Shown in pieces: positions 35,596 through 48,182 of a stretch of 64,000 bases of DNA (within the stretch, counting starts at the first letter, position 1; each line of letters opens with the position of its first letter). The DNA lies in assembly GCF_900091465.1 (NCBI RefSeq), contig NZ_FMHV01000002.1, positions 3,100,001 to 3,164,000 of the forward strand, read 5' to 3'. The notes below the pieces were generated by a model that did no database searches, had not been told where the DNA came from, and was given only the letters and a program-made list of their open reading frames with translations. This DNA comes from Micromonospora rhizosphaerae (GTDB taxonomy: Bacteria > Actinomycetota > Actinomycetes > Mycobacteriales > Micromonosporaceae). Made by a program: the position numbers and the translations under genes.

Positions 35596-38270
35596 AGACG
35601 GCGGAGATCAAGCGGCGGTACCTCGCCCACTTCGAGGCGAACGGCCATGCCGTGGTGCCGTCCGCTCCGCTGCCCGCCATCAACGACCCGAACCTGCTGT
35701 TCGTCAACGCCGGCATGGTGCAGTTCGTCCCCTACTTCCTGGGCCAGCAGACCCCGCCGTTCCGCCGCGCGGTCAGCGTGCAGAAGTGCATCCGGACGCC
35801 GGACATCGACGAGGTCGGCAAGACCAGCCGGCACGGCACGTTCTTCCAGATGAACGGCAACTTCTCCTTCGGTGACTACTTCAAGGAGGGCGCGATCCCG
35901 CTCGCCTGGGACCTGGTCACCAAGCCGGTCGATCAGGGCGGCTTCGGGCTGGACCCGGAGCGGATCTGGCCGACCGTCTACCTCGACGACGACGAGGCGT
36001 TCCAGATCTGGCGGTCGGTGGGCGTGCCCGCCGAGCGGATCGTCCGCCGGGGCAAGGCGGACAACTTCTGGTCCATGGGCATTCCCGGCCCGTGCGGCCC
36101 GTGCTCCGAGCTGTTCTACGACCGTGGCCCCGCCTACGGCCGGGAGGGCGGCCCGGAGGTGGACGAGGACCGCTACCTGGAGTTCTGGAACCTCGTCTTC
36201 ATGCAGTTCGAGCGGGGACCGGGCACCGGCAAGGAGGACTACCCGATCCTCGGTGAGCTGCCGGCGAAGAACATCGACACCGGCATGGGCCTGGAGCGGA
36301 TGGCCTCCATCCTGCAGGGCGTCGACAACCTCTACGAGATCGACGAGGTCCGCCCGATCCTCGACAAGGCCGCCGAGCTGACCGGCAAGCGGTACGGTGC
36401 GCGCTCCGGCCACGCGGCCAGCGAGTCGCACCCCGACGACGTCCGGCTGCGGGTGATCGCCGACCACGTGCGCACGGCGCTGATGTTGATCGGTGACGGG
36501 GTGACCCCGTCCAACGAGGGGCGCGGCTACGTGCTCCGCCGGATCATGCGCCGGGCGATCCGCGCGGTCCGCCTGCTCGGCTACCAGGACCGGGCGCTGC
36601 CCGAGCTGCTCCCGGTGGCCCGGGACTGCATGTCCCCGTCGTACCCGGAGCTGGCCGCGGAGTTCGGCCGGATCTCCCAGTACGCGTACGCGGAGGAGGA
36701 CGCGTTCCTCGCCACGCTGCGCGCGGGCACCACGATCCTGGACACCGCGATCGCGGAGACCAAGTCGGCGGGGCAGCCGGCGATCTCCGGGGACAAGGCG
36801 TTCCAGCTGCACGACACGTACGGCTTCCCGATCGACCTGACCCTGGAGATCGCGGCCGAGCAGGGGCTCCAGGTCGACGCGGAGGGCTTCCGCCGGCTGA
36901 TGGCCGACCAGCGGCGCCGGGCGAAGGCGGACGCGCAGGCGCGCAAGACCGGGCACGTCGACGTGTCGGCGTACCGGTCGGTGCTCGACGGCGGCGGGCC
37001 GGTGGAGTTCACCGGCTACACGGAGCTGAACCGGGAGTCCCGGGTGCGGTCGCTGCTCGCCGGCGGGGCCGAGGTCGGCGCGGCGGTCGAGGGGGACACC
37101 GTCGAGCTGGTGCTCGACACCACCCCGTTCTACGCCGAGGGCGGTGGGCAGCAGCCCGACCAGGGCCTGATCACGGTCGGCGGCGGCCAGCTCGAGGTCT
37201 TCGACGTGCAGCAGCCGGTGCCGGGGCTGATCGTGCACCGGGCCCGGGTGGTCCGGGGCGAGGTGCGCGCCGGGGAGACCGGGTACGCCGAGATCGACGT
37301 GTCCCGTCGCCGGGCGATCTCCCGCTCGCACACCGCGACCCACCTGGTGCACCAGACCATGCGCAACTTCCTCGGCGAGTCGGCGACCCAGGCGGGCTCG
37401 TTGAACGCCCCGGGCCGGCTGCGGTTCGACTTCAACACCCCGACCGGGGTGGCGCCGAGCGTGCTGCACGACGTGGAGCAGCAGGTCAACGAGGTGCTCC
37501 TGGCCGACCTTGAGGTGCACGCCTTCATCACCAGCCAGGAGGAGGCGCGCCGGATCGGCGCGATGGCGCTCTTCGGCGAGAAGTACGGCGAGCGGGTCCG
37601 GGTCGTCGAGGTCGGCGACTACGCCCGGGAGCTCTGCGGCGGCACGCACGTGGCCCGCTCGGCGCAGCTCGGCCTGGTGAAGATCCTCTCCGAGGCGTCG
37701 GTCGGCTCGGGCGTCCGCCGGATCGAGGCGCTGGTCGGCATGGACGCGTTCGGCTTCCTGGCCCGCGAGCACCTGCTGGTCTCCCGGCTCGCCGAGCTGT
37801 TCCGGGTCCCCGGCGACCAGGTCGCCGACCGGGTGGAGCAGACCGTCACCCAGCTCCGCGACGCGGAGAAGGAACTTGAGAAGCTCCGCGCCCAGCTCGT
37901 GCTCGGCGGCGCGGCGACGCTCGCGGCCCAGGCGAAGGACGTGCGCGGGGCCGCGTACGTCGGGACCGAGGCGCCCGAGGGCGCGTCCGGCAACGACGTG
38001 CGGACCCTGGCCCAGGAGATCCGCGGCCGGATCGACCCGGCCCGGCCGGCGGTGGTCGCCGTGGCGGCCCGCGCCGGTGGCAAGGCGTCCCTGGTGGTGG
38101 CCGTCAACCAGGCGGCGCGGGGTCGGGGCCTGTCCGCGAAGGAGCTGGTGAAGGCGGCCCTCTCCGGCCGGGGTGGCGGCAGCGACGACCTCGCCCAGGG
38201 TGGTGGCCTGCCCGCGGCCGAGGCGCCGAACCTGCTGGCCACCGTGGAGAAGGCGATCGCCGAGGCGTGA
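35592..38270 (+). CDS. alaS: Alanine-tRNA ligase
   Basis: 892-residue alanyl-tRNA synthetase with all usual parts: class II catalytic domain ([68 protein letters not shown]), tRNA recognition region, editing domain with zinc ligands in HTATHLVH (about residue 580) and [13 protein letters not shown] (about residue 682), and a C-terminal DHHA1 domain. It is coupled by ATGA to the small membrane protein ahead of it. A perfect hairpin follows the stop. Confidence 0.95.
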   Translation: MKTAEIKRRYLAHFEANGHAVVPSAPLPAINDPNLLFVNAGMVQFVPYFLGQQTPPFRRAVSVQKCIRTPDIDEVGKTSRHGTFFQMNGNFSFGDYFKEGAIPLAWDLVTKPVDQGGFGLDPERIWPTVYLDDDEAFQIWRSVGVPAERIVRRGKADNFWSMGIPGPCGPCSELFYDRGPAYGREGGPEVDEDRYLEFWNLVFMQFERGPGTGKEDYPILGELPAKNIDTGMGLERMASILQGVDNLYEIDEVRPILDKAAELTGKRYGARSGHAASESHPDDVRLRVIADHVRTALMLIGDGVTPSNEGRGYVLRRIMRRAIRAVRLLGYQDRALPELLPVARDCMSPSYPELAAEFGRISQYAYAEEDAFLATLRAGTTILDTAIAETKSAGQPAISGDKAFQLHDTYGFPIDLTLEIAAEQGLQVDAEGFRRLMADQRRRAKADAQARKTGHVDVSAYRSVLDGGGPVEFTGYTELNRESRVRSLLAGGAEVGAAVEGDTVELVLDTTPFYAEGGGQQPDQGLITVGGGQLEVFDVQQPVPGLIVHRARVVRGEVRAGETGYAEIDVSRRRAISRSHTATHLVHQTMRNFLGESATQAGSLNAPGRLRFDFNTPTGVAPSVLHDVEQQVNEVLLADLEVHAFITSQEEARRIGAMALFGEKYGERVRVVEVGDYARELCGGTHVARSAQLGLVKILSEASVGSGVRRIEALVGMDAFGFLAREHLLVSRLAELFRVPGDQVADRVEQTVTQLRDAEKELEKLRAQLVLGGAATLAAQAKDVRGAAYVGTEAPEGASGNDVRTLAQEIRGRIDPARPAVVAVAARAGGKASLVVAVNQAARGRGLSAKELVKAALSGRGGGSDDLAQGGGLPAAEAPNLLATVEKAIAEA

Positions 38271-38287
38271 TGTCGCCATCGAACGCA

Positions 38288-38317
38288 GCCAGGGCGGACC
38301 GCTCGGTCCGCCCTGGC
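38288..38317. terminator. Perfect 13-bp hairpin between alaS and ruvX
   Basis: GCCAGGGCGGACC (38288-38300) and GGTCCGCCCTGGC (38305-38317) around GCTC, 17 bases after the alaS stop and 27 before ruvX. It likely ends or attenuates the alaS transcript. Confidence 0.6.
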
Positions 38318-38344
38318 CTGTCCCGGCGGGGGAGTGCCCGGTAG

Positions 38345-38806
38345 ATGGCTGAACTGTCCCGCGGGGTGCGGCTCGGGGTGGATGTCGGACAGGTCCGGGT
38401 TGGTGTCGCCCGGTCCGATCCGCACGGGGTGCTGGCCACCCCGCTGGTCACCCTGGCCCGGGACCTCACCGCGGGGCCGGACGCGGTGCCGAGTGACATC
38501 CTCGAGCTCGCCCAGCTCGTCGCCGAGCACGAGGCCGTCGAGGTTGTCGTCGGCCTTCCGGTTAATCTTGCCGGCAAACACGGCCCGGCCGCGGCGCACG
38601 TGTCGGCGTACGCTGCCCGCCTGGGCGATGTAATAGCGCCGATACCGGTGACGCTCACGGACGAGAGGATGTCGACCGTGGTGGCGAGTCGTAGGCTGGC
38701 CGAACGGGGCGTCCGGGGGAAGCGACAACGGGCGGTGGTCGACCAGGCCGCCGCGGTGGAGATTCTGCAGAGCTGGCTGGATGCGCAGCGGAGGCCGACG
38801 CGATGA
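38345..38806 (+). CDS. ruvX: Holliday junction resolvase-like protein RuvX (YqgF)
   Basis: 153-residue YqgF/RuvX. The RuvC-like fold shows GVRLGVDVGQVRVGVARSDP with the first aspartate, VVVGLPVNLAGKHGPAA, and the last acidic positions in VTLTDERMSTVVASRRL and VVDQAAAVEILQSWL. The family acts in processing the 5' end of pre-16S rRNA. It is coupled to mltG by ATGA, the standard alaS-ruvX-mltG-aroE order in actinobacteria. Confidence 0.93.
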   Translation: MAELSRGVRLGVDVGQVRVGVARSDPHGVLATPLVTLARDLTAGPDAVPSDILELAQLVAEHEAVEVVVGLPVNLAGKHGPAAAHVSAYAARLGDVIAPIPVTLTDERMSTVVASRRLAERGVRGKRQRAVVDQAAAVEILQSWLDAQRRPTR

Positions 38807-40020
38807 TCGACGATCTGGACCTGGTGTTCGACGAGGCGGAGAGGGGGGAGAAGGGGCGGCACCGGCGCGGCGCCGTGCGCAAGCGCAAGGGTAAGTCCGG
38901 CGGTCGCGGCAAGACGATCTTCGCCCTGCTGATGGCGCTGGTCCTGCTGGGCGGGATCGGCGGCGGTGCCTTCATCGGCTTCGACCGGATCCGGAACCAC
39001 TTCGTCACCCCGGACTACGACGGCCCGGGCACCGGCGAGGCGCTGGTCGAGGTCAAGGCCGGCGACACCCTCACCGACATCGGCGACAGCCTCTACGACG
39101 CCGGCGTGGTGAAGAGCACCAAGGCGTTCATCGAGGCCGCGGAGGCCAACTCGCGCAGCAAGAACATCCAGGTCGGCCGGTACAAGGTCAGGAAGCAGAT
39201 GAAGGCCGCCGACGCGGTGACCCTGCTGCTCGACCCGAAGAGCCGGGTGGTGAACGGGGTGACCATCCCCGAGGGCACGATCACCCTGGCGATCTACGAC
39301 CTCCTCTCCAAGCAGACCAAGATTCCGGTCGCCGAGTTCAAGGCCGCCGCCAAGGACCCGGTCAAGCTGGGCGTGCCGGCTTTCTGGTTCAACCGGCAGG
39401 ACGGCAAGAAGGGCCCGAAGAGCCTGGAGGGCTTCCTGTTCCCGGCGACCTACGAGATCCCGCCGAAGGCCACCGCCGAGCAGATCCTGGAGATGATGGT
39501 GGAGAAGTTTCTCACCGTCACCGAGGAGATGAAGTTCGTCGAGACGGTGCAGGCCAAGCGGGGCATCTCCCCGTACGAGGCGCTGATCACCGCGTCCATC
39601 GCGCAGGCCGAGTCGGTCAACCACGTGGACATGCCGAAGGTGGCCCGGGTCATCTACAACCGGGTCTACACCGACAAGTACCACTGCAAGTGCCTGGAGA
39701 TCGACAGCGCGATCAACTACTGGCTGCGGCTGCAGGGCAAGGACCCGAAGGACTCGGACGTCCTCAAGCAGTCGGAGCTGAACGATCCGAAGAACCCGTA
39801 CCGGACGCACGGCGCCGACGGCCTCACCATCACCCCGATCAGCAACCCCGGCGAGGAGGCACTCAAGGGGGCGATGAACCCGCCCGCGGGTGACTGGATC
39901 TACTTCATGACCGTCGACAAGAAGGGCACGATGGGCTACGGCTCCAACGACGCGGACTTCCGGAATCTGCAGAAGCAGATGTGCAACAACGGCGTGCTGA
40001 CCGGGACGAACTGCGGGTGA
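38803..40020 (+). CDS. mltG: Endolytic murein transglycosylase MltG
   Basis: 405-residue MltG, which cuts nascent glycan strands and so ends peptidoglycan chains. The N-terminal cytoplasmic part (about 45 residues) is highly charged, followed by a transmembrane helix (IFALLMALVLLGGIGGGAFIGF) and a LysM-like segment (EALVEVKAGDTLTDIGDSLYDAGVV). The catalytic YceG core contains LEGFLFPATYEIPP, ITASIAQAESVNHVDMPKVARVIYNRV with the catalytic glutamate, and ALKGAMNPPAGDWIYFM near the end. It overlaps ruvX upstream and aroE downstream by four bases each. Confidence 0.93.
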   Translation: MIDDLDLVFDEAERGEKGRHRRGAVRKRKGKSGGRGKTIFALLMALVLLGGIGGGAFIGFDRIRNHFVTPDYDGPGTGEALVEVKAGDTLTDIGDSLYDAGVVKSTKAFIEAAEANSRSKNIQVGRYKVRKQMKAADAVTLLLDPKSRVVNGVTIPEGTITLAIYDLLSKQTKIPVAEFKAAAKDPVKLGVPAFWFNRQDGKKGPKSLEGFLFPATYEIPPKATAEQILEMMVEKFLTVTEEMKFVETVQAKRGISPYEALITASIAQAESVNHVDMPKVARVIYNRVYTDKYHCKCLEIDSAINYWLRLQGKDPKDSDVLKQSELNDPKNPYRTHGADGLTITPISNPGEEALKGAMNPPAGDWIYFMTVDKKGTMGYGSNDADFRNLQKQMCNNGVLTGTNCG

Positions 40021-40826
40021 GGGCCGCGGTCGTCGGCAGGCCCGTCGCGCACTCCCTCTCCCCGGTGATCCACAACGCCGGGTACGCGGCGGCCGGGCTG
40101 ACCGGGTGGTCGTACAGCCGGTTCGAGTGCACGGCGGAGGAGCTGGCCGGCCTGGTCGCCGGCCTCGGCCCGGAATGGGCCGGGATGTCGGTGACCATGC
40201 CGGGCAAGGAGGCGGCGCTCGCGGTGGCCGACGAGGTCTCGCCGGTCGCCGCCGCCGTCGGCGCCGCCAACACGCTGGTACGCCGGCCCGACGGCTCCTG
40301 GTACGCCGACAACACTGACGTCACCGGCATGGTCGAGGTGCTCACCGCCGCTGGCTGCGCGACGGGCGCCACGGTGACCGTGCTCGGCGCGGGCGGCACC
40401 GCCCGGGCCGCCCTCGCCGCGGCGGCCCGGCTCAAGGCGGCCGAGGTGACCGTGGTGGCCCGGCGCCCGGAGGCGATCGACGAGCTGGGTCCGGTGGCCC
40501 GGGCGGTCTGCGTGCCGCTGGCGTCGGCCGACTGGGACGGCGCCTCGGCGCACGCCCGGGCCGACGTGGTCATCTCGACCGTGCCGAAGGGGGTGGCCGA
40601 CCCGCTCGCCGCGCACTTCGACTGGCGGCCGGGGACGGTCTTCTTCGACGTCGTCTACGACCCCTGGCCGACCCCGCTCGCTGCCGCCGCGCTCGCCGCC
40701 GGCTGCCGGGTGGTCTCCGGGCTGGACCTGCTGCTCGCCCAGGCCGTCGGTCAGTTCGAGCAGTTCACCGGGGTACCCGCGCCGGTCGACGCGATGCGCG
40801 CGGCGCTGGCCGCGGCGCGCGCCTGA
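40017..40826 (+). CDS. aroE: Shikimate dehydrogenase
   Basis: 269-residue NADPH-dependent shikimate dehydrogenase, reducing 3-dehydroshikimate to shikimate. The substrate motif is [22 protein letters not shown], with the catalytic lysine in [11 protein letters not shown]. The nucleotide-binding loop is [15 protein letters not shown], and the usual end is [20 protein letters not shown]. The GTG at 40017 forms a GTGA overlap with the mltG stop. In the NADP-binding region VVARRPE suits NADPH. Confidence 0.92.
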   Translation: MRAAVVGRPVAHSLSPVIHNAGYAAAGLTGWSYSRFECTAEELAGLVAGLGPEWAGMSVTMPGKEAALAVADEVSPVAAAVGAANTLVRRPDGSWYADNTDVTGMVEVLTAAGCATGATVTVLGAGGTARAALAAAARLKAAEVTVVARRPEAIDELGPVARAVCVPLASADWDGASAHARADVVISTVPKGVADPLAAHFDWRPGTVFFDVVYDPWPTPLAAAALAAGCRVVSGLDLLLAQAVGQFEQFTGVPAPVDAMRAALAAARA

Positions 40827-40834
40827 CTGCCGGT

Positions 40835-40891
40835 CCGCCGTCCCGGGCGGCGGAGACGATCCGGGCGACCGCCCGCCGACAGGGACGGCGG
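40835..40891. other. Nested hairpin region between aroE and aroC
   Basis: CCGCCGTCCC (40835-40844) pairs with GGGACGGCGG (40882-40891), and inside it GGGCGG (40845-40850) pairs with CCGCCC (40869-40874). It begins nine bases after the aroE stop and could be its terminator. The remaining 100 bases to aroC show only a weak -10 (CAGACT, 40980-40985). Confidence 0.4.
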
Positions 40892-40992
40892 GTATGCGGC
40901 GTCGGCGGACATCGCCCGACGGTCGCGTCCGGAGGGCGGGACGCGGTGGGCGGAGCGCCGCGGCGGCCACCGGGCGTGACAGACTGACCGCT

Positions 40993-42171
40993 GTGTTGCG
41001 CTGGCTGACTGCAGGTGAATCGCACGGACCCGCCCTCGTGGCGGTGCTGGAGGGGGTGCCCGCCGGGATCGAGGTGACCACCCGGGAGATCTCCGGTGAG
41101 CTGGCCCGGCGCCGGCTCGGCTACGGCCGGGGCGCCCGGATGTCGTTCGAGCAGGACGAGGTCGAGGTCATCGGCGGGCTCCGGCACGGGGTCACCATCG
41201 GCAGCCCCGTGGCGATCCGGGTGGGCAACTCGGAGTGGCCGAAGTGGCGCACCGTGATGGCCGCCGACCCGGTCGACCCCGAGGAACTGGCCGGACAGGC
41301 CCGCAACGCGCCGCTCACCCGCCCCCGGCCGGGCCACGCCGACCTGGCCGGCATGCAGAAGTACGGCCACACCGACGCCCGGCCGATCCTGGAGCGGGCC
41401 AGCGCCCGGGAGACCGCCGCCCGGGTGGCCGTCGGCACCGTGGCCAAGGCGCTGGTGAAGCAGGCCCTCGGCATCGAGATCGTCTCCCACGTGGTGGAGC
41501 TGGGCCCGGTCGCCGCCAAGCCCGGTCTGCGCCCCACGCCGGAGGACGTCGAGCGGATCGACGCGGACCCGCTGCGCTGCCTGGACCCGGAGGCGAGCGC
41601 CCGGATGGTCGCCGAGGTCGACGCCGCGAAGAAGGCCGCCGACACCCTCGGCGGCGTGGTCGAGGTGCTGGCGTACGGGGTACCGCCGGGCCTGGGCAGC
41701 CATGTCCAGTGGGACCGCAAGCTCGACGCCCGGCTCGCCACCGCGCTCATGTCGATCCAGGCGATCAAGGGCGTGGAGATCGGCGACGGCTGGCAGCAGG
41801 CTCGCTCCCGTGGATCGGAGGCGCACGACGAGATCGTGCCGACGGCCACCGGGGTGCGGCGGGTGACCGACCGGGCCGGCGGCCTGGAAGGGGGCATTAC
41901 CACCGGCGAGCCGCTGCGGGTGAAGGCAGCGATGAAGCCGATCTCCTCGCTGAACCGGGCGCTGGCCACCGTGGACGTGGCCACCGGGGAGCCGGCCACC
42001 GCGATCAACCAGCGCTCCGACGTCTGCGCGGTGCCCGCCGCCGCCGTGGTGGCCGAGGCGATGGTGGCCCTGGTGCTCGCCGAGGCGGCCGTCGAGAAGT
42101 TCGGCGGCGACTCGGTCGCCGAGATGCGCCGCAACCTCGCCGGCTACCTCGACGCCCTGGTTGTCCGGTGA
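40993..42171 (+). CDS. aroC: Chorismate synthase
   Basis: 392-residue chorismate synthase, which needs reduced FMN and makes chorismate from EPSP. Family signatures are [80 protein letters not shown] and [14 protein letters not shown]. The GTG at 40993 (next codon TTG) matches the family start; the upstream frame is arginine-rich noise. No ribosome-binding site is visible, and a weak -10 lies seven bases before, so it may be leaderless. GTGA overlap with aroK. Confidence 0.95.
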   Translation: MLRWLTAGESHGPALVAVLEGVPAGIEVTTREISGELARRRLGYGRGARMSFEQDEVEVIGGLRHGVTIGSPVAIRVGNSEWPKWRTVMAADPVDPEELAGQARNAPLTRPRPGHADLAGMQKYGHTDARPILERASARETAARVAVGTVAKALVKQALGIEIVSHVVELGPVAAKPGLRPTPEDVERIDADPLRCLDPEASARMVAEVDAAKKAADTLGGVVEVLAYGVPPGLGSHVQWDRKLDARLATALMSIQAIKGVEIGDGWQQARSRGSEAHDEIVPTATGVRRVTDRAGGLEGGITTGEPLRVKAAMKPISSLNRALATVDVATGEPATAINQRSDVCAVPAAAVVAEAMVALVLAEAAVEKFGGDSVAEMRRNLAGYLDALVVR

Positions 42172-42677
42172 GCACGCGGCCGGTCTGCGTGCTGGTCGGG
42201 GCGCCAGGCTCCGGCAAGACAACCGTCGGTCAGGCGCTCGCCGCCGAGCTGGGCGTCGAGTTCCGCGACACGGATGTCGACATCGAGCGGCTCGCCGGCA
42301 AGCCGATCCCGGAGATCTTCGTCGACGAGGGGGAGGACCACTTCCGTACCCTCGAACGGGCGGCGGTGGCGGCGGCGCTGGCCTCCTGCCCGGGGGTGCT
42401 CGCGCTCGGCGGCGGCGCGATCCTCGCCGAGGAGAACCGGGCCGCGCTGATCGGGCACACCGTCGTGCATCTGTCGGTGGAGCTGCCCGACGCGGTCAAG
42501 CGGGTCGGGCTGGGCGCCGGCCGGCCGCTGCTGGCGATCAACCCGCGGGCCACCCTCAAACATTTGATGGAGCAGCGGCGCCCGCTCTACGCCGAGGTGG
42601 CCACCGCCACCGTGGTTACCGACGGGCGGACCCCGGAGGAGATCGCCGCCGAGATCGCCGCCCTGCTCAAGCCCTGA
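42168..42677 (+). CDS. aroK: Shikimate kinase
   Basis: 169-residue shikimate kinase. Walker A is [17 protein letters not shown], then the shikimate-binding [18 protein letters not shown], the GE-containing [18 protein letters not shown], and the lid region [29 protein letters not shown]. The GTG start overlaps the aroC stop (GTGA). In most actinobacteria aroB follows directly; here an opposite-strand pair of genes intervenes. Confidence 0.93.
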   Translation: MSTRPVCVLVGAPGSGKTTVGQALAAELGVEFRDTDVDIERLAGKPIPEIFVDEGEDHFRTLERAAVAAALASCPGVLALGGGAILAEENRAALIGHTVVHLSVELPDAVKRVGLGAGRPLLAINPRATLKHLMEQRRPLYAEVATATVVTDGRTPEEIAAEIAALLKP

Positions 42678-42729
42678 CCTACGCCGCCCGGCGCAGAGTG
42701 GGCGGGCCGGCGGCCGGGGCGCTGACCCA

Positions 42730-45673
<2,944 letters not shown>

Positions 45674-45728
45674 GCAGCAACTTGTAGACTTGCCAGGTCT
45701 GTCCGCCAAATCATGATCAAGGCAGGAA

Positions 45729-46286
45729 ATGGCCACCACCAACGACCTCAAGAACGGCCTGGTACTCAACCTCGACGGGGAGCTTTGGTCCGTCGTCGAG
45801 TTCCAGCACGTCAAGCCCGGTAAGGGTGGCGCCTTCGTGCGCACCACGCTGAAGAACGTGCTGTCCGGCAAGGTGGTCGACAAGACCTTCAACGCGGGCA
45901 CCAAGGTCGAGACCGCGACCGTCGACAAGCGCACCATGCAGTACCTCTACGCCGACGGCGAGGACTACGTCTTCATGGACCTGGAGACGTTCGATCAGAT
46001 CACCGTCCCCGGCGGCACCGTCGGCGAGGCCGCCAACTACCTCCTCCCCGAGGCCGAGGCGACCGTCGCCACGCACGAGGGCGTTCCGCTCTACATCGAG
46101 CTGCCGACCTCCGTCGTGCTGGAGGTCACCTACACCGAGCCGGGTCTGCAGGGTGACCGCTCGACCGGCGGCAACAAGCCGGCCACCGTCGAGACCGGGG
46201 CGACCGTGCAGGTGCCGCTCTTCATCACCACCGGCGAGAAGATCAAGGTCGACACCCGCGACGGCCGTTACCTCGGCCGCGCCTGA
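45729..46286 (+). CDS. efp: Elongation factor P
   Basis: 185-residue EF-P, which rescues ribosomes stalled at proline runs. [43 protein letters not shown] holds the lysine-containing loop tip (KPGKGG). Domains II and III follow with [19 protein letters not shown] and [33 protein letters not shown] precedes the ATG; TAGACT at 45685-45690 may be the -10. The demand for EF-P is easy to see here, given Pro-rich proteins such as the large one behind rarA. Stop overlaps nusB (TGATG). Confidence 0.95.
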   Translation: MATTNDLKNGLVLNLDGELWSVVEFQHVKPGKGGAFVRTTLKNVLSGKVVDKTFNAGTKVETATVDKRTMQYLYADGEDYVFMDLETFDQITVPGGTVGEAANYLLPEAEATVATHEGVPLYIELPTSVVLEVTYTEPGLQGDRSTGGNKPATVETGATVQVPLFITTGEKIKVDTRDGRYLGRA

Positions 46287-46720
46287 TGGCCGAGGGTCCC
46301 AAGCAGCAGATGCCTGCGCGCCGCAAGGCGCGCAAGCGGGCGCTGGATGTGCTCTTCGAGGCCGACCTGCGAAACCGGCCCCCGGTCGAGGTGCTCGCCG
46401 GCTACCTCGAGCGGATCGAGAAGCCGCGCCCCGAGCACCTGGGCTACGCGGTCAGCCTGGTCGAGGGCGTCGCCGCCCACCTCGACCGGATCGACGAGCT
46501 GATCGCCAGCTACGCCGAGGGCTGGACGCTGGACCGGATGCCCGTGATCGACCGCAACCTCGCCCGGATCGCGGTCTACGAGCTGCTCTACGTCGACGAG
46601 ATCGACGACCCGGTGGCGATCAGCGAGGCCGTGGAGCTGGCCCGGCAGATGTCGACCGACGAGTCGCCGCGCTTCCTCAACGGGGTGCTCGGCCGGATCG
46701 CGGAGTACGCCACCCGCTGA
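46286..46720 (+). CDS. nusB: Transcription antitermination factor NusB
   Basis: 144-residue NusB, an all-helical protein that with NusE binds boxA RNA in rRNA antitermination. ARRKARKRALDVLFEADLRNRPP is the usual opening, and LDRMPVIDRNLARIAVYELLYVDEIDDPVAISEAVELARQMSTDESPRFLNGVLGRIAEY is the C-terminal signature. Its ATG shares one base with the efp stop. A strong terminator follows. Confidence 0.95.
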   Translation: MAEGPKQQMPARRKARKRALDVLFEADLRNRPPVEVLAGYLERIEKPRPEHLGYAVSLVEGVAAHLDRIDELIASYAEGWTLDRMPVIDRNLARIAVYELLYVDEIDDPVAISEAVELARQMSTDESPRFLNGVLGRIAEYATR

Positions 46721-46777
46721 GCGGTGCGGAGATCCGCCGCCCGCGACAGCGGCGTTGTGCCGCGCCACGCACGACGA

Positions 46778-46811
46778 GAAAGGGCCCGTGCCGTCCGGCA
46801 CGGGCCCTTTC
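46778..46811. terminator. Bidirectional terminator between nusB and bldD
   Basis: GAAAGGGCCCGTGCC (46778-46792) pairs with GGCACGGGCCCTTTC (46797-46811) around GTCC. The AAA/TTT ends provide short U-runs in both directions, fitting its place between convergent genes. Confidence 0.85.
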
Positions 46812-46826
46812 CGCTGCGCCAGCAGG

Positions 46827-47315
46827 TCAGGACGCGAAGAACGCCCGCGGGTCGGCGACCAGCACACCGTGCTCGGTGAGCCGCTCGATCAGGCCCGACG
46901 GCGAGGCGTCGTAGACGATCGCGAGGGCACGCAGGTCGTCGGCGCGGATGGAGAGCACCCGGCCGTTGTAGTCGCCGCGCTGCTGCTGGATGGCGCGGGC
47001 GTACCGGGCAACGTAGGCGAGGTCCTCGGAGGCCTCGTCGTAGAGCCGCTCCAGGTCCAGGACGATCTTGCTGGTCGGCTCGTGGCGCACCCCGCTGCCG
47101 TCGGGCAGCAGCTCCGAGACGGGAACGCGGTAGAAGTCGGCCAGCTCCGCCAGGCGGGACACGGTGACGGCCCGGTCGCCGCGCTCGTACGAGCCGACCA
47201 CCACGGCCTTCCACCGCCCGTTCGACTTCTCCTCCACACCCTGCAGGGACAGGCCCTGCTGCTGGCGGATGGAGCGCAGGCGGGCGCCCAGCGACTTGGC
47301 GTATTCAGAGGGCAT
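46827..47315 (-). CDS. bldD: Developmental master regulator BldD (c-di-GMP-responsive)
   Basis: 162-residue BldD. The N-terminal XRE-type helix-turn-helix (EYAKSLGARLRSIRQQQGLSLQGVEEKSNGRWKAVVVGSYERGDRAVTV, residues 4-52) is almost identical to the streptomycete protein as I recall it. The C-terminal domain keeps the c-di-GMP motif RGD-x8-RxDD (R113-G-D115 and R124-A-D126-D127). In Streptomyces a c-di-GMP tetramer joins two BldD C-terminal domains so that BldD represses sporulation genes. The ATG at 47315 has GGGAG upstream. It is divergent from the pyr operon. Confidence 0.93.
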   Translation of the reverse strand: MPSEYAKSLGARLRSIRQQQGLSLQGVEEKSNGRWKAVVVGSYERGDRAVTVSRLAELADFYRVPVSELLPDGSGVRHEPTSKIVLDLERLYDEASEDLAYVARYARAIQQQRGDYNGRVLSIRADDLRALAIVYDASPSGLIERLTEHGVLVADPRAFFAS

Positions 47316-47368
47316 TCGGACACTCCCAGTGCTGCTCGGGGTTCTCCCAGCGATCGCTACGGAGCGTG

Positions 47369-47398
47369 ACGGTAACGGGGATTGGGACACCGGGTCAA
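47369..47398 (-). promoter_or_regulatory. bldD promoter
   Basis: On the minus strand TTGACC (47398-47393), 18 bases, then TACCGT (47374-47369). A related GTGACATTACC occurs at 47405-47415, 39 bases from GTGACGGTAAC (47366-47376); this direct repeat may be regulatory, since BldD represses its own gene in Streptomyces. No good match to the published palindromic BldD box was found. Confidence 0.5.
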
Positions 47399-47563
47399 GG
47401 GGTCGTGACATTACCGTTGGGGAGCGCTGGGGGAGTTATCCCCATTTAGCCCGCTGATCGGGGGTCAGTACCGGTCGAGATCGGCCCTGTGACCGCTGGT
47501 AACGTGGCGTGAAGCCCCGGCCCGGCCGCTCGCGGCCCGCCGGATGACCAGACGTCCTTTAAC

Positions 47564-47591
47564 GACCCGTCCAGTGAGGCGGGGAAGGAGG
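47564..47591 (+). promoter_or_regulatory. PyrR-binding mRNA element overlapping the pyrR ribosome-binding site
   Basis: GTCCAGTGAGGC at 47569-47580 matches the known PyrR-binding consensus RUCCNGNGAGGY exactly. The flanks CCCG and CGGG can pair, placing the conserved bases in the loop. The ribosome-binding site AAGGAGG (47585-47591) follows at once and the GTG is at 47598. In mycobacteria PyrR is known to act by translational repression at such a site, and the arrangement here fits that rather than Bacillus-type attenuation. Confidence 0.7.
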
Positions 47592-47597
47592 TCCGCC

Positions 47598-48182
47598 GTG
47601 GCCTACCCACCGGCTGCCCAGTCGTCGCCGCCGCGACAACCCTCGGTGAAGGTGATCCTCGCCGCCGCCGACGTGTCGCGGGTGGTCGACCGCATCGCCC
47701 ACCAGATTCTGGAAAAGACCCAGGGCGCCGCCGACACCGTGCTGCTCGGCATCCCCACCCGGGGCGTCCCGCTGGCGAGGCGGCTCGCCGCCCGGATCGG
47801 CACCTTCGAGGACGTCTCCGTCCCGGTCGGCGTGCTCGACATCACCCTCTACCGCGACGACCTGCGCCGGCACGCCACCCGCGCGGTCGGCCCCACCGAG
47901 CTGCCGACGGGCGGGATCGACGGCAAGCGGGTCGTCCTCGTCGACGACGTGCTTTTCTCCGGCCGCACCGTCCGCGCCGCGCTCGACGCGCTCAGCGACG
48001 TCGGCCGCCCCGCCTCCGTGCAGCTCGCCGTCCTGGTCGACCGCGGCCACCGCGAACTGCCGATCCGCGCCGACTACGTGGGCAAGAACATCCCGACCGC
48101 GCTCGCCGAGAGCGTCAAGGTCACCCTCGCCGAGACCGACGACGCCGACGGGGTCAAGCTGTACGGGGGTGCCACCTCATGA
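47598..48182 (+). CDS. pyrR: Pyrimidine operon regulator PyrR / uracil phosphoribosyltransferase
   Basis: 194-residue PyrR. The PRPP-binding loop is [41 protein letters not shown] and [21 protein letters not shown] are family-specific, and [22 protein letters not shown] is near the end. The protein binds pyr mRNA when UMP is plentiful. The GTG at 47598 has a strong AAGGAGG. Leads the pyr operon; ATGA overlap with pyrB. Confidence 0.94.
   Translation: MAYPPAAQSSPPRQPSVKVILAAADVSRVVDRIAHQILEKTQGAADTVLLGIPTRGVPLARRLAARIGTFEDVSVPVGVLDITLYRDDLRRHATRAVGPTELPTGGIDGKRVVLVDDVLFSGRTVRAALDALSDVGRPASVQLAVLVDRGHRELPIRADYVGKNIPTALAESVKVTLAETDDADGVKLYGGATS

Noticed and set aside
35151..38279. A 1042-residue minus-strand frame opposite alaS.
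   Set aside because: Shadow frame; alaS on the plus strand has all class II and editing motifs.
45674..45728. Possible tRNA or small RNA gene ahead of efp.
   Set aside because: No cloverleaf or terminator; the stretch is explained by a TAGACT -10 and the efp leader.
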